A stretch of 64,000 bases of DNA from Oceanobacillus sojae (GCF_007991515.1 NZ_BJYM01000006.1:1-64000); one strand, 5' to 3'; counted from the stretch's first letter, positions 16,837-23,980 are shown. Numbers and translations: made by a program. The notes: generated by a model not told the origin, from the sequence alone.

Positions 16837-16851
16837 TGATAGCGTTATAAT
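16837..16851 (+). promoter_or_regulatory. Candidate cre site overlapping the nagA -10 box
   Basis: TGATAGCGTTATAA (16837-16850) matches the CcpA cre pattern TGWNANCGNTNWCA at all but one fixed position and covers the -10 box TATAAT (16846-16851). CcpA repression of nagA is a reasonable inference. Confidence 0.5.
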
Positions 16852-16899
16852 AGAGAAAACAAAACATAAGCCATGAAAAAAGAATGGAGGAAATAGACA

Positions 16900-18084
16900 G
16901 TGGGAAATTCAAAATTACTTATAAAAAACGTAAAGGAAGCCTATCTATATCAAAAAATTGTGCATGACGTATCTATTATGACAGAGAATGGTAAAATAAC
17001 ACAAATTCTTAAACAAGAAGAGTTAACTGATTTTGAGGGAGAGACTATTGATGCCCAAAACAAATTAAAACTGCTCCCGGGTTTTATTGATTCCCATATC
17101 CATGGAGGTTATGGTGTTGATATCATGGATGCTACACCAGAAGCATTACAAATCCTTGCAAATAAATTGCCATCAGAAGGAACTACAAGTTATCTTGCCA
17201 CAACAATCACACAATCAGATGAAGAAATATCAAATGCATTAAGAAATATTTCTGTATGGACAGTTGATCAACAAAACCAAGGTGCAGATTTAGTTGGTGT
17301 CCATCTGGAAGGACCATTTGTAGAGGTATCCAAGGCAGGGGCACAACCAAAGCAATATATTACAGAACCAAATTTAAATAAATTTCTAACATGGCAAAAA
17401 GATGCAAATGGACAAATCCGAACAATTACAATGGCGCCCGAACATGATAAAACAGGTAACTTTATAAAAACACTATATAAATCCGGTGTTAATGTTTCTG
17501 CAGGGCATACAGATGCTTCTTTTAGCCAGATAAAAGATTCTATTCAATCCGGTGTTAGACAGCTGACACATCTATGCAACGCTATGAACGGTATACATCA
17601 CAGGGATATTGGAGCAGTGGGAGCAGCATTTCAATTAAAGGATTTACATGCAGAATTAATTTCTGATGGCATCCATGTTGTACCAGAAATGCTGCAGTTA
17701 ATCTTTGATAATATTGGATCAGATCGAATTATTATGATTACAGATTCCATGCGGGCAAAAGGATTGGAAGATGGAAAATATGAGCTGGGTGGCCAGCCTG
17801 TTGAAGTGAAAAATGGACAGGCTACATTGGACAATGGTTCGTTAGCAGGAAGCATTTTGAAGATGATTGATGCAGTGAAAATTATGCTGAAATTGGATGG
17901 AGTAGAGCTTGAGGATATTGTGAAGATGACTTCAGTAAATCCGGCAAAACAAATAGGCCTATTTGATAGAAAGGGGAGTATTGAAACTGGGAAGGATGCT
18001 GATTTTGTATTGTTAAATGATCAGCTGGATATTGTATATACGATTTGCAAGGGGAAAGTAGCATATGAAAAGGATAATAAGTAA
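16900..18084 (+). CDS. nagA: N-acetylglucosamine-6-phosphate deacetylase
   Basis: A 394-residue amidohydrolase giving glucosamine-6-phosphate and acetate. Motifs: GFIDSHIHGGYGVDIMD, GVHLEGPFV, SAGHTDASF, the substrate loop THLCNAMNGIHHRDIG, and the catalytic Asp in MITDSMRAKG. Start GTG is preceded by GGAGG. Unusually there is no nagB or nagR next to it. It would receive GlcNAc-6-P produced by the MurQ and NanE enzymes encoded at the other end of the window. Confidence 0.93.
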   Translation: MGNSKLLIKNVKEAYLYQKIVHDVSIMTENGKITQILKQEELTDFEGETIDAQNKLKLLPGFIDSHIHGGYGVDIMDATPEALQILANKLPSEGTTSYLATTITQSDEEISNALRNISVWTVDQQNQGADLVGVHLEGPFVEVSKAGAQPKQYITEPNLNKFLTWQKDANGQIRTITMAPEHDKTGNFIKTLYKSGVNVSAGHTDASFSQIKDSIQSGVRQLTHLCNAMNGIHHRDIGAVGAAFQLKDLHAELISDGIHVVPEMLQLIFDNIGSDRIIMITDSMRAKGLEDGKYELGGQPVEVKNGQATLDNGSLAGSILKMIDAVKIMLKLDGVELEDIVKMTSVNPAKQIGLFDRKGSIETGKDADFVLLNDQLDIVYTICKGKVAYEKDNK

Positions 18085-18088
18085 TTGT

Positions 18089-18100
18089 TCAAACGTTTGA
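18089..18100. promoter_or_regulatory. Palindrome TCAAACGTTTGA
   Basis: A perfect 12-bp palindrome five bases after the nagA stop; LacI-type operator-like but not a cre site. Its target gene, if any, is the decayed frame at 18299. Confidence 0.25.
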
Positions 18101-18298
18101 TTGAGAAGGATATACAGTTTAAATAGAGTTACATGGTTATGAGTTTACTCACACTAGAAATGAATACTTCATTCAGTTTTAATTAAAGCTATACAAGGTA
18201 GAAAAGTAATACATTTTATTGATTAAATATATTCTAGTTAAATCAATTGTATCGATCTGGAATAATGATAATATAAAAAAGTTATCAATGATTTCTTA

Positions 18299-18427
18299 AT
18301 GAATCATGCAAGAGGGCAAGTAGCATCTACTTCCCAATTTTTTGCCTATGGATTAGCGGTAAAACATGCATTAGAGACTGCTCATACCATTATTGGTAAT
18401 GAAAGCAAAGAAATAGAAAGATATTAA
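18299..18427 (+). pseudogene. C-terminal remnant of an unidentified gene
   Basis: A 42-residue frame (MNHARGQVASTSQFFAYGLA onward, open back to a stop at 18269-18271) reads like the end of a normal protein but has no ribosome binding site and is followed by a strong hairpin. I do not recognise the family. Confidence 0.4.
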
Positions 18428-18439
18428 CAAATTATTTAT

Positions 18440-18465
18440 GAGCCACTTGGATTTCCAAGTGGCTC
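18440..18465 (+). terminator. Hairpin after the remnant
   Basis: GAGCCACTTGG and CCAAGTGGCTC form an 11-bp perfect stem with a 4-nt loop; no T run. Confidence 0.5.
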
Positions 18466-18516
18466 AGTGCATTATCTGTTCAGAAGAAATTGATTAAGAG
18501 TGAATCAAATTAATAT

Positions 18517-18545
18517 ACTAACAAAAAGAGAGTGTTAGTTCTTTT
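18517..18545. terminator. Terminator at the left edge of the tail locus
   Basis: ACTAACA (18517-18523) pairs with TGTTAGT (18533-18539), followed by TCTTTTT on the plus strand. It separates nagA-side transcription from the converging immA gene. Confidence 0.55.
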
Positions 18546-18548
18546 TCA

Positions 18549-19022
18549 TCAAAAATCCCTACAATCAAACCACTCAATAACCCCCAAAGGATCAAAACAA
18601 ACAGTATAATTATCATAATAAACAGACAACCCATACTTATCCTTATATCTTTGCAAAGCAGCTTCTAAAAATGCCTCAGTAACCTCCAGGTAATTAGCTA
18701 ATTCATATTTGTTCCTCAAATTTAACCGGTGAGCTTCTATAATTTTGGATATAGGAATAGTCTTTTCATAAGCCCAGGCTCTGGCCCGCAGCTCTTGTTT
18801 TCGGTTAGCAATCTTAGATTGATCTATTATATCTCCGACAGTAGTATGGTAGTGACCCAATTCTTCTGCTAAAATGGACGCTTTGTCTGCGGAGGTTTTT
18901 AAATAATTTTTATTTATCCATATGATATTATCTGCATATAATCCTTTAACATTCTTAACCATGGATTTTTCATAAACCTCTACATTATATTTACTGGCGT
19001 GATTTAATAATTTTTCATACAT
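18549..19022 (-). CDS. ImmA/IrrE-family metallopeptidase
   Basis: A 157-residue phage-type anti-repressor protease with the zinc-binding text ILAEELGHYHTTVGDI. Proteins of this kind cleave or inactivate the repressor encoded next to them to induce the element. The start at 19022 (MYEKLLNHAS) is preferred because GAGGA is 5 bases upstream and the start overlaps the repressor stop, pointing to translational coupling; a longer frame to 19070 lies inside the repressor gene. It ends with a C-terminal beta-rich segment (LSVYYDNYTVCFDPLG). Confidence 0.85.
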   Translation of the reverse strand: MYEKLLNHASKYNVEVYEKSMVKNVKGLYADNIIWINKNYLKTSADKASILAEELGHYHTTVGDIIDQSKIANRKQELRARAWAYEKTIPISKIIEAHRLNLRNKYELANYLEVTEAFLEAALQRYKDKYGLSVYYDNYTVCFDPLGVIEWFDCRDF

Positions 19023-19023
19023 A

Positions 19024-19407
19024 CTATTCCTCATTTCTTTTAGAACGTATATAAGCTTTAAACCGCTCAATTTCTTCTAATTCTTCTTCTGTCCAATCTT
19101 CTCCATCATGATGAGCAGCAATCGTATCTATTTCGTCTTCGTCAGCTTCTCTTTTATCAGCAGGAATTCGTTCTTTATGTGTATCATACCCCATCAGCCA
19201 GGCCTCGTTTACATTTAACGCCTCAGCCAATATATATAATTTATCCTGCCTGGGCTCTGTCTTACCATTTACATATTGACTGAGATCTGTTTTAGATATT
19301 TTGATATTATCACGAGCGTATTTTTTAGTTGAGTTAAGTATATCTACTTGCTTTAAATTTCTTTCTTTCATGATTTGCTTTAACCGCTCTCCTGTACTTA
19401 ATCGCAT
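19024..19407 (-). CDS. XRE-family phage repressor (CI-like)
   Basis: A 127-residue repressor with an N-terminal helix-turn-helix domain (about 6-75: RLKQIMKERNLKQVDIL, TDLSQYVNGKTEPRQDKLYILAEALNVNEAWLMGYD) and a C-terminal acidic helix with AAHHDGEDWTEEELEEIERFKAYI, the tail typical of repressors paired with ImmA. It is divergent from the Cro-like gene and should bind the TTCAA-N5-TTGAA operators between them, keeping the tail locus silent. Confidence 0.88.
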   Translation of the reverse strand: MRLSTGERLKQIMKERNLKQVDILNSTKKYARDNIKISKTDLSQYVNGKTEPRQDKLYILAEALNVNEAWLMGYDTHKERIPADKREADEDEIDTIAAHHDGEDWTEEELEEIERFKAYIRSKRNEE

Positions 19408-19605
19408 AATTAGAATCTCCCTTATAAAATTTTTCCGTTTATGTCTGTTTGTAATATATACTCTATTTTAAGTGTGCAGAGAAGCTGCATGATGATTATG
19501 TAAAATAATAAACAATGATAACTGACGTAACCAAATATAAAGAAAAAATGATTTGGTAGAATAATTTAAGTATATACAAAGTATAAACTTTATTCAATGG
19601 AAAAA

Positions 19606-19625
19606 TTCAATTTATTTGAACTTTA
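19606..19625. promoter_or_regulatory. Operator 1 of the tail-locus repressor
   Basis: TTCAATTTATTTGAACTTTA contains the palindrome TTCAA-N5-TTGAA and is the exact reverse complement of the sequence at 19662-19681. Confidence 0.65.
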
Positions 19626-19628
19626 ATA

Positions 19629-19657
19629 TTGACGAAAAATAATTTAAATGGTAGGAT
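19629..19657 (+). promoter_or_regulatory. Promoter of the Cro-like gene
   Basis: TTGACG (19629-19634), 17 bases, TAGGAT (19652-19657), placed between operators 1 and 2, so repressor binding at both would block it. Confidence 0.6.
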
Positions 19658-19661
19658 TTAC

Positions 19662-19681
19662 TAAAGTTCAAATAAATTGAA
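19662..19681. promoter_or_regulatory. Operator 2 of the tail-locus repressor
   Basis: TAAAGTTCAAATAAATTGAA, containing GTTCAA-N5-TTGAAC when the next base is included; inverted copy of operator 1. The rest of 19408-19702 holds no gene. Confidence 0.65.
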
Positions 19682-19702
19682 CAAGAGGAAGAGGTTGATA
19701 CT

Positions 19703-19927
19703 ATGAAATTCAATTACTCGAGTTTATATAGCAAAATTATTGAAAAGTATGGTAGCCAATATAGTTTTGCCAAAGCAATAGGTCTGTCGGAAAAATTAAT
19801 TGCTCTAAAATTAAATGGAAAAATTGGATGGGAACAAAAAGAAATTGCAAAAGCTATAGAAATACTTGAAATTAATAGTAGTGAAATCCCGAGATATTTT
19901 TTTAATTATGGAGTTCAAAAAAATTGA
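19703..19927 (+). CDS. Cro-like DUF739 protein
   Basis: A 74-residue protein of the DUF739 (Cro-like) type: FNYSSLYSKIIEKYGSQYSF, then AKAIGLSEKLIALKLNGKIGW as the helix-turn-helix and IAKAIEILEI after it. It is the first gene transcribed away from the repressor and should favour the active state of the locus. A third operator overlaps its stop codon. Confidence 0.8.
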   Translation: MKFNYSSLYSKIIEKYGSQYSFAKAIGLSEKLIALKLNGKIGWEQKEIAKAIEILEINSSEIPRYFFNYGVQKN

Positions 19928-19929
19928 AC
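19913..19929. promoter_or_regulatory. Operator 3 overlapping the Cro-like stop codon
   Basis: GTTCAA-AAAAA-TTGAAC, the same half sites and spacing as operators 1 and 2. Confidence 0.6.
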
Positions 19930-19970
19930 ATAAAATGAATAAATTATTTATATTGAGGAGGGGTTGAAAA

Positions 19971-20081
19971 ATGCTTAAAGATCATTTTTTGGAAGAAGAC
20001 TATGGTGATGTTATTGAAGAGATCAACCGGATTCTAAGCATCAATGAAAAAGCTTTAAGAATAGCTGGATGTGGTCAATAG
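19971..20081 (+). CDS. Small phage protein (36 residues)
   Basis: MLKDHFLEEDYGDVIEEINR onward, acidic and helical, with a very strong site GAGGAGGGG 6 bases before ATG. No family recognised. It sits in the early operon between the Cro-like and ArpU-like genes. Confidence 0.55.
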   Translation: MLKDHFLEEDYGDVIEEINRILSINEKALRIAGCGQ

Positions 20082-20084
20082 GAA

Positions 20085-20210
20085 ATGAAAAATACTATTT
20101 TAGAGCAGCTTAATCATGCATTTGAAAATCTCAGAATGCTCAATCAAAAGAAAATTAACCAGCAAAGAGCATCGTCTGTGAATGAAGATATAAGACGGTA
20201 TATGTTCTAA
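20085..20210 (+). CDS. Small phage protein (41 residues)
   Basis: MKNTILEQLNHAFENLRMLN onward, a predicted helix ending DIRRYMF. Its ATG begins three bases after the preceding stop, so it is probably translated by coupling. Not recognised. After it, 20211-20369 has only the ribosome binding site for the next gene. Confidence 0.5.
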   Translation: MKNTILEQLNHAFENLRMLNQKKINQQRASSVNEDIRRYMF

Positions 20211-20369
20211 AAGGAAATGATGGAAGCTCAGCTGCTTTCACCAATTTAAATATTAATTAGGCCCTGCTGGACTTTCACAGTAAATTTAGCGGAGAAAAAT
20301 TGGGATTCTGAACTTTTTCTTCGTAAGACTTTTATCAATCATAAAAACTAATTTGAGGGGGGAATAACG

Positions 20370-20894
20370 ATGAATTTAACTGATGAACAATTAAAATTAA
20401 TCACTGAAGTTGTTTCTGAGCAAGCAATTAAAACGTATAAAGAAGATATGGAGAAACGTGAAATTACTAAGCAAGATTATCGATTGCATAATATTAAGCT
20501 GCTTTTAAAGAATTATAGAGCTCTCGTTCTTCACTGCGAAGAACTGATGGATGAATTAGAAGAGTTTAATGAAACATCCATTCAAGAATTAGATATAGAA
20601 ACAATCAGCTTGGAGTCTATCGAATCTATCAAACGCAGTAAAAGAAAATCAATTTCCATGGTTTACTTTATTCAGGGGAAGATGGAGGCTTACCGGCGTT
20701 CCTGTAACGAAAATGAATTAAAATATTATCAAGTGCTGGAAAAAAGATATCTATCAAAGCAGAAATATACTATCTCACAAATTGCGGAATTAGAGAATAT
20801 TGATGAACGAACAGTACACCGCTATTTAAAAAAGGCGATAGAAGATTTACCGGTTATCTTTTTCGGAGTCTCAGCTATAAGTTTTGCTAACTGA
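20370..20894 (+). CDS. ArpU-like phage late-gene transcriptional regulator
   Basis: A 174-residue protein: N-terminal helical part, a central IQGKMEAYRRSCNENELKYYQVLEKRYL segment and a C-terminal sigma-like helix-turn-helix (YTISQIAELENIDERTVHRYLKKAIEDL). This layout is that of ArpU/RinA-type activators that switch on late genes in Gram-positive phages. It has a very strong site (GAGGGGGGAATAACG before ATG) and is followed directly by the three repeated promoter modules, its most likely targets. Confidence 0.75.
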   Translation: MNLTDEQLKLITEVVSEQAIKTYKEDMEKREITKQDYRLHNIKLLLKNYRALVLHCEELMDELEEFNETSIQELDIETISLESIESIKRSKRKSISMVYFIQGKMEAYRRSCNENELKYYQVLEKRYLSKQKYTISQIAELENIDERTVHRYLKKAIEDLPVIFFGVSAISFAN

Positions 20895-20912
20895 TCCTGT
20901 TGAAAAACTGTC

Positions 20913-20942
20913 TTGATAGTGTCATGATGAAGGTGCTAATAT
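20913..20942 (+). promoter_or_regulatory. Late-promoter module 1
   Basis: TTGATA (20913-20918), 18 bases, TAATAT (20937-20942) with TGC before the -10 (extended -10). Conserved context CTGTCTTGATAGTGTC upstream and TATAGAAAAAT downstream recurs in modules 2 and 3. Confidence 0.65.
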
Positions 20943-20998
20943 TATAGTATAGAAAAATATCCAATATAATTCATAATATAAGTTCAGATTTTATCGGG

Positions 20999-21044
20999 AA
21001 ACCACAGAAGTGCTGTAAAAACAGCTGCTTCCGTGGTTTTTTTA
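20999..21044 (+). terminator. Terminator of module 1
   Basis: AAACCACAGAAG pairs with CTTCCGTGGTTT (one mismatch), with a nested GCTGT/ACAGC stem, then a T run. Distance from the -10 implies a transcript of about 95 nt. Confidence 0.75.
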
Positions 21045-21215
21045 ATACAAAAGTAATAGTTCATCTTCTATTTGAACAAGAATCTCTGGACCGATACTAA
21101 TTTTGAATTATATGATGCAGTTAATTGGTTAAGGTTATTCTGGTACAGGTTTTAAACGCTAAGTTTTTATTTATCAGTTATAAGCTTAAAAAGAAGATCT
21201 TGTCGTAAAGCTGTC

Positions 21216-21245
21216 TTGATAGTGTCGTGATGAAGATGCTAGTAT
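21216..21245 (+). promoter_or_regulatory. Late-promoter module 2
   Basis: TTGATA, 18 bases, TAGTAT with TGC extended -10. The following ~90 bases are clearly homologous to module 1 (TAAGTTCAGATTT shared). Confidence 0.65.
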
Positions 21246-21302
21246 GATAGTATAGAAAAATATATAAAATAATTCATATTATAAGTTCAGATTTCATTGT
21301 AA

Positions 21303-21344
21303 AACCACAAGGGTGCTGTAGGAACAGTTACTTTTGTGTTTTTT
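21303..21344 (+). terminator. Terminator of module 2
   Basis: CACAAGGGT pairs with ACTTTTGTG using two G-T pairs, followed by TTTTTT; homologous in position to the module 1 terminator. Confidence 0.65.
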
Positions 21345-21392
21345 GTTGTCTCTGCCAAATGATTTGAAAAATGAACCTGTCGTAAAGCTGTC

Positions 21393-21422
21393 TTGATAAT
21401 GTCATTATAAGGGTGCTAATAT
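21393..21422 (+). promoter_or_regulatory. Late-promoter module 3
   Basis: TTGATA, 18 bases, TAATAT with TGC extended -10; shares CCTGTCGTAAAGCTGTC upstream with module 2. It is the promoter nearest the tail operon. Confidence 0.65.
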
Positions 21423-21486
21423 AATAGCATAGAAAAGTTTATAAAAAATCCTGGCATCATTATATAGAAATGTGCTGGTGAACATG

Positions 21487-21514
21487 AGACATCCATTAAC
21501 GGATGTCTTTTTTT
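21487..21514 (+). terminator. Terminator of module 3
   Basis: AGACATCC-ATTAAC-GGATGTCT followed by seven Ts. It stands between the last promoter and the tail genes, so tail expression needs read-through or antitermination. Confidence 0.8.
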
Positions 21515-21765
21515 ATAGGATTATATTCTGAATGCTGTAAGGAGGTGATGTCACGTTTTGTAAAATACTAAATATAAATTGAAAGGAGGATTGATATAGT
21601 TGTTCTTATAAGCAATAAAACTGCTCGCAGATAACTTATATGAAGCAGTTTAACTACATTTATAATCAATAGTATGAAGTGCTGGCCTTAAATAAGATGT
21701 GGTATTACAGCATAATTAATTTACAACAAAGGCAAGGAATAAATCATCAAAAGGATGAAGAACTG
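21515..21765. other. Leader with orphan ribosome binding sites
   Basis: AAGGAGGTGATG (about 21540-21551) and AAAGGAGGATTG (about 21581-21596) are strong Shine-Dalgarno sites followed only by frames of 2-8 codons. They look like the starts of genes that were deleted, at the place where phage head genes normally stand. Confidence 0.4.
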
Positions 21766-22170
21766 ATGAAAGCAGACTTTATGCAGCAATTAAACCGTCG
21801 AATCAATAGTTTGGATCTGTTTAGCCAAAGTGTTATTGGAGTAATAGATGATGAATACTCTATAGCAATCACTTCTATACCTGGTGCTGATGAAACAATT
21901 TATTTCGACGGTACAAGAGATAAAAATTACAATATACAAGTTTCAGCTAAAAGTAAAGACCGACAAGAGTGCTTGGAGAGCTTAACCAGTATTTATAAGG
22001 AACTGGAAAGCTTAGACAATCTGCCAAGCGAAAATGATAGTTACAAATTTCAAAGTATCAATATAAATGATTTCCCTGCATTAGTTCTATATGATGAGCA
22101 GGGATTTTTTATTTATGAATTATCTATTACTGCAAAAATTACAATACACAAAGGGGTTAAAATATTATGA
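21766..22170 (+). CDS. Minor capsid/tail-terminator-like phage protein
   Basis: A 134-residue protein (MKADFMQQLNRRINSLDLFS) with alternating strands and IAITSIPGADETIYFDGTRDKNYNIQVSAKSK, the pattern of the small phage proteins annotated minor capsid or tail completion proteins that cap the tail tube. Start at 21766 is chosen over an upstream GTG (21679) because AAGGA lies 10 bases before this ATG. Its stop overlaps the tube start (ATGA), so the two are coupled. In a headless particle it would close the distal tube end. Confidence 0.65.
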   Translation: MKADFMQQLNRRINSLDLFSQSVIGVIDDEYSIAITSIPGADETIYFDGTRDKNYNIQVSAKSKDRQECLESLTSIYKELESLDNLPSENDSYKFQSININDFPALVLYDEQGFFIYELSITAKITIHKGVKIL

Positions 22171-22643
22171 GCGAATTACTAAAATTAAACATCCAATTTT
22201 TTGGACGAGAGAAGAATGCGAAAACAGAATACTATGTAGGTGCTGTTCCAGAGGATGGTACAGAGGAAGTAGAATGGCTGCGTCTGGCAAAATGGATTTC
22301 CAGCGTAACAGATGATACAGAAGAAGAAGTAGAAGACATGGCTTTTTACGATGGTGATGGTACACCAGAGGATGATGTTATCAGTGTGAAAAAAACATAT
22401 GCCTTTGAAGGTATGTATGACGATGAGATTGAGGCAATGAAGTTTATTGCCGGGCTGGAATTTGAGACTGGATCAGGTCGAAAAATCATGTTTAAACAAG
22501 TACGCACTAACGGAGATGAATTTGCCGGAGTTGCTACAGTGAAGGATCCTAAAGTAACAGGTGGAGAAGCATCAGAGTACGCAGTATTTGAATGCTCTAT
22601 CAGCTGGGACCGCCGTCCTGAAAAGACCACAGCTACTCCCTGA
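22167..22643 (+). CDS. Major tail tube protein (short form)
   Basis: A 158-residue tail tube subunit: MSELLKLNIQFFGREKNAKT, then TEYYVGAVPEDGTEEVEWLRLAKWISSV and a beta-rich body ending FECSISWDRRPEKTTATP. Position after the tail-terminator gene and before two chaperone genes and the tape measure is the fixed siphovirus order, which supports the call. The stop TGA follows a CCC codon and overlaps a probable +1 frameshift signal giving a longer form (next entry). Confidence 0.8.
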   Translation: MSELLKLNIQFFGREKNAKTEYYVGAVPEDGTEEVEWLRLAKWISSVTDDTEEEVEDMAFYDGDGTPEDDVISVKKTYAFEGMYDDEIEAMKFIAGLEFETGSGRKIMFKQVRTNGDEFAGVATVKDPKVTGGEASEYAVFECSISWDRRPEKTTATP

Positions 22644-22743
22644 GGATCCCCCGAATAACGGGGGAGAAGAACCGAATGAGCCTGAGCCTGAAGATCCAGA
22701 AGAATCGGATGGAGCAGGAGAAGAGGAAGAGAGCGACGAATAA
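22638..22743 (+). other. Probable programmed +1 frameshift and C-terminal extension of tube protein
   Basis: The tube gene ends CCC-TGA (22638-22643). A +1 slip from CCC to CCT reads on as GAG-GAT-CCC and stays open for 33 codons to TAA at 22741-22743. A hairpin CCCCCG-AATAA-CGGGGG (22648-22664) starts 7 bases after CCC. The extension is Glu/Pro/Asp-rich (EDPPNNGGEEPNEPEPEDPE). Listeria phage PSA is known to use +1 frameshifts at overlapping proline codons at the 3' ends of its structural genes, so the arrangement has a precedent. The full product would be 191 residues. Confidence 0.65.
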
Positions 22744-22860
22744 GCCGCTCTCTTATTTTATTTTCTCAGAGAAATACGAAATATAGGATAATCTATGAAT
22801 CTGTTAAAGGATGAGCTGATTCATAGGTTATCTAATAAATTTGAAAGGTGATGAACTGTA

Positions 22861-23262
22861 ATGGCAATTAAGATTCAAACAGAAAAACCCGTCATACCTA
22901 TTGAAATTGGAGAATTAAATTTTGAATTTCCTGTTGATGATGAGGCAATTAAAAAATTTCGGGATCAAATTCCGAAGTTAAAGGAAGAATTAGAACAACT
23001 CGCACCTGAAAATAATGAAGAGGATCAGGAATTAGTAAAGGAGGCGTTAAGTAAAGGATATGACGTCATTTTAGGAGAAGGATCCTTTGATAAAATTTAT
23101 AAAGTAACACCATCGCTTGTTTACTGCATGCACTATTATTCACAGTTAGCTGAAGGTCTCGAAAATGAATTAAAAGAAAGAGGCTTCTCTGATTCTACAC
23201 AGGAAAAAGCGCAGAAATATTTACAGCAAAACAAGAAACAACCAGTCAAGAAGAAAAAGTAG
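22861..23262 (+). CDS. Tail assembly chaperone (gpG-like)
   Basis: A 133-residue acidic helical protein (MAIKIQTEKPVIPIEIGELN start, KKKQPVKKKK-type basic end) in the position of the tail assembly chaperone before the Gp15 gene. It would coat the tape measure before tube assembly. Start ATG has GAAAGGTGATG upstream. The next gene is in the same frame after a stop, so there is no -1 frameshift of the lambda G/GT type. Confidence 0.65.
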   Translation: MAIKIQTEKPVIPIEIGELNFEFPVDDEAIKKFRDQIPKLKEELEQLAPENNEEDQELVKEALSKGYDVILGEGSFDKIYKVTPSLVYCMHYYSQLAEGLENELKERGFSDSTQEKAQKYLQQNKKQPVKKKK

Positions 23263-23271
23263 TGATAGATT

Positions 23272-23841
23272 ATGCTGAATCTGGCCTATCCGATTAATGA
23301 TATAGTCGTTATTGATGATGAAAGGTATGAGATAAACCTCGCCTATGATAACGTATTGCGCTTGTTTGATATGCTGAATGATGAGGAATTAACAGATGTC
23401 GAACAAATTGAAATAGGCATAGAAATGCTGCTTGGCAAGCCGCTTGATGTAGACTTGGAAAAACAAGAAGAAGTCTTCTTTGCAATTTTTAAAAGTACAA
23501 TAAGCAAGGAATCGGAAGATAATGCTGCTGTTGATATTGATGGTAATCCGATGCCAATAATGAATAAGGAGAAAGACAATAAGAAGGTTTATTCCATTAA
23601 ACAGGATGCAGAATACATTTACGCATCTTTTTATCAAGATTATGGAATTGATTTATTTGAAGCGCAAGGGAAATTGCATTGGTACAAATTTCAGGCTTTA
23701 TTGGCAGGGCTGCGTCAAGATACGAAGTTTAAGGAAGTCATCGAAATCCGTACGATGGAATTACCGTCGGGTAAAGGAGCGGCAAAACATCGAAAACAAG
23801 TGGAAGAAGCAAAAAAAGCTTATAAGCTAAATCCTGAATAA
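23272..23841 (+). CDS. Phage Gp15 family tail assembly protein
   Basis: A 189-residue protein of the Gp15 family (MLNLAYPINDIVVIDDERYE, then AYDNVLRLFDMLNDEELTDVEQI, IYASFYQDYGIDLFEAQGKLHWYKFQALLAGL). Members always lie between the tail chaperone and the tape measure gene and are thought to act in tail assembly. The gap to the preceding stop is 9 bases. Confidence 0.8.
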   Translation: MLNLAYPINDIVVIDDERYEINLAYDNVLRLFDMLNDEELTDVEQIEIGIEMLLGKPLDVDLEKQEEVFFAIFKSTISKESEDNAAVDIDGNPMPIMNKEKDNKKVYSIKQDAEYIYASFYQDYGIDLFEAQGKLHWYKFQALLAGLRQDTKFKEVIEIRTMELPSGKGAAKHRKQVEEAKKAYKLNPE

Positions 23842-23863
23842 TGCCTTTTAAGGCGGTGTGGAA

Positions 23864-23980
23864 TTGAAGCTAAAAGAAGTAAGATGTAAAAAATGTAATA
23901 AGTTAATTGGGAAAATAAAGGGCATTGCTGAAATAAAATGTCCAAGATGCGCAACGGTTAATACAGTAAATGACCGTTAG
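23864..23980 (+). CDS. Com-family zinc-finger protein
   Basis: A 38-residue protein missed by length cut-offs: VRCKKCNKLIGKIKGIAEI then KCPRCATVNTVNDR. Two CxxC pairs form a zinc ribbon of the Com family (Mu Com activates translation of the mom DNA-modification gene by binding its mRNA). It starts at TTG after AAGGCGGTG. Here it lies between Gp15 and the tape measure gene, with no mom gene in the window; a role in controlling tape-measure translation is possible. Confidence 0.7.
   Translation: MKLKEVRCKKCNKLIGKIKGIAEIKCPRCATVNTVNDR

Noticed and set aside
18089-18100. TCAAACGTTTGA as a CcpA cre site
   Set aside because: It fails several fixed positions of the cre consensus; it is only a palindrome.
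20913-21422. Repeated units considered as a CRISPR array
   Set aside because: Only three copies with uneven spacing (303 and 177 bp), and each carries promoter and terminator features; no cas genes.
22861-23841. Lambda G/GT-type -1 frameshift between the two chaperone genes
   Set aside because: Both genes are in the same frame, separated by a stop and a new start, so no shift could fuse them.
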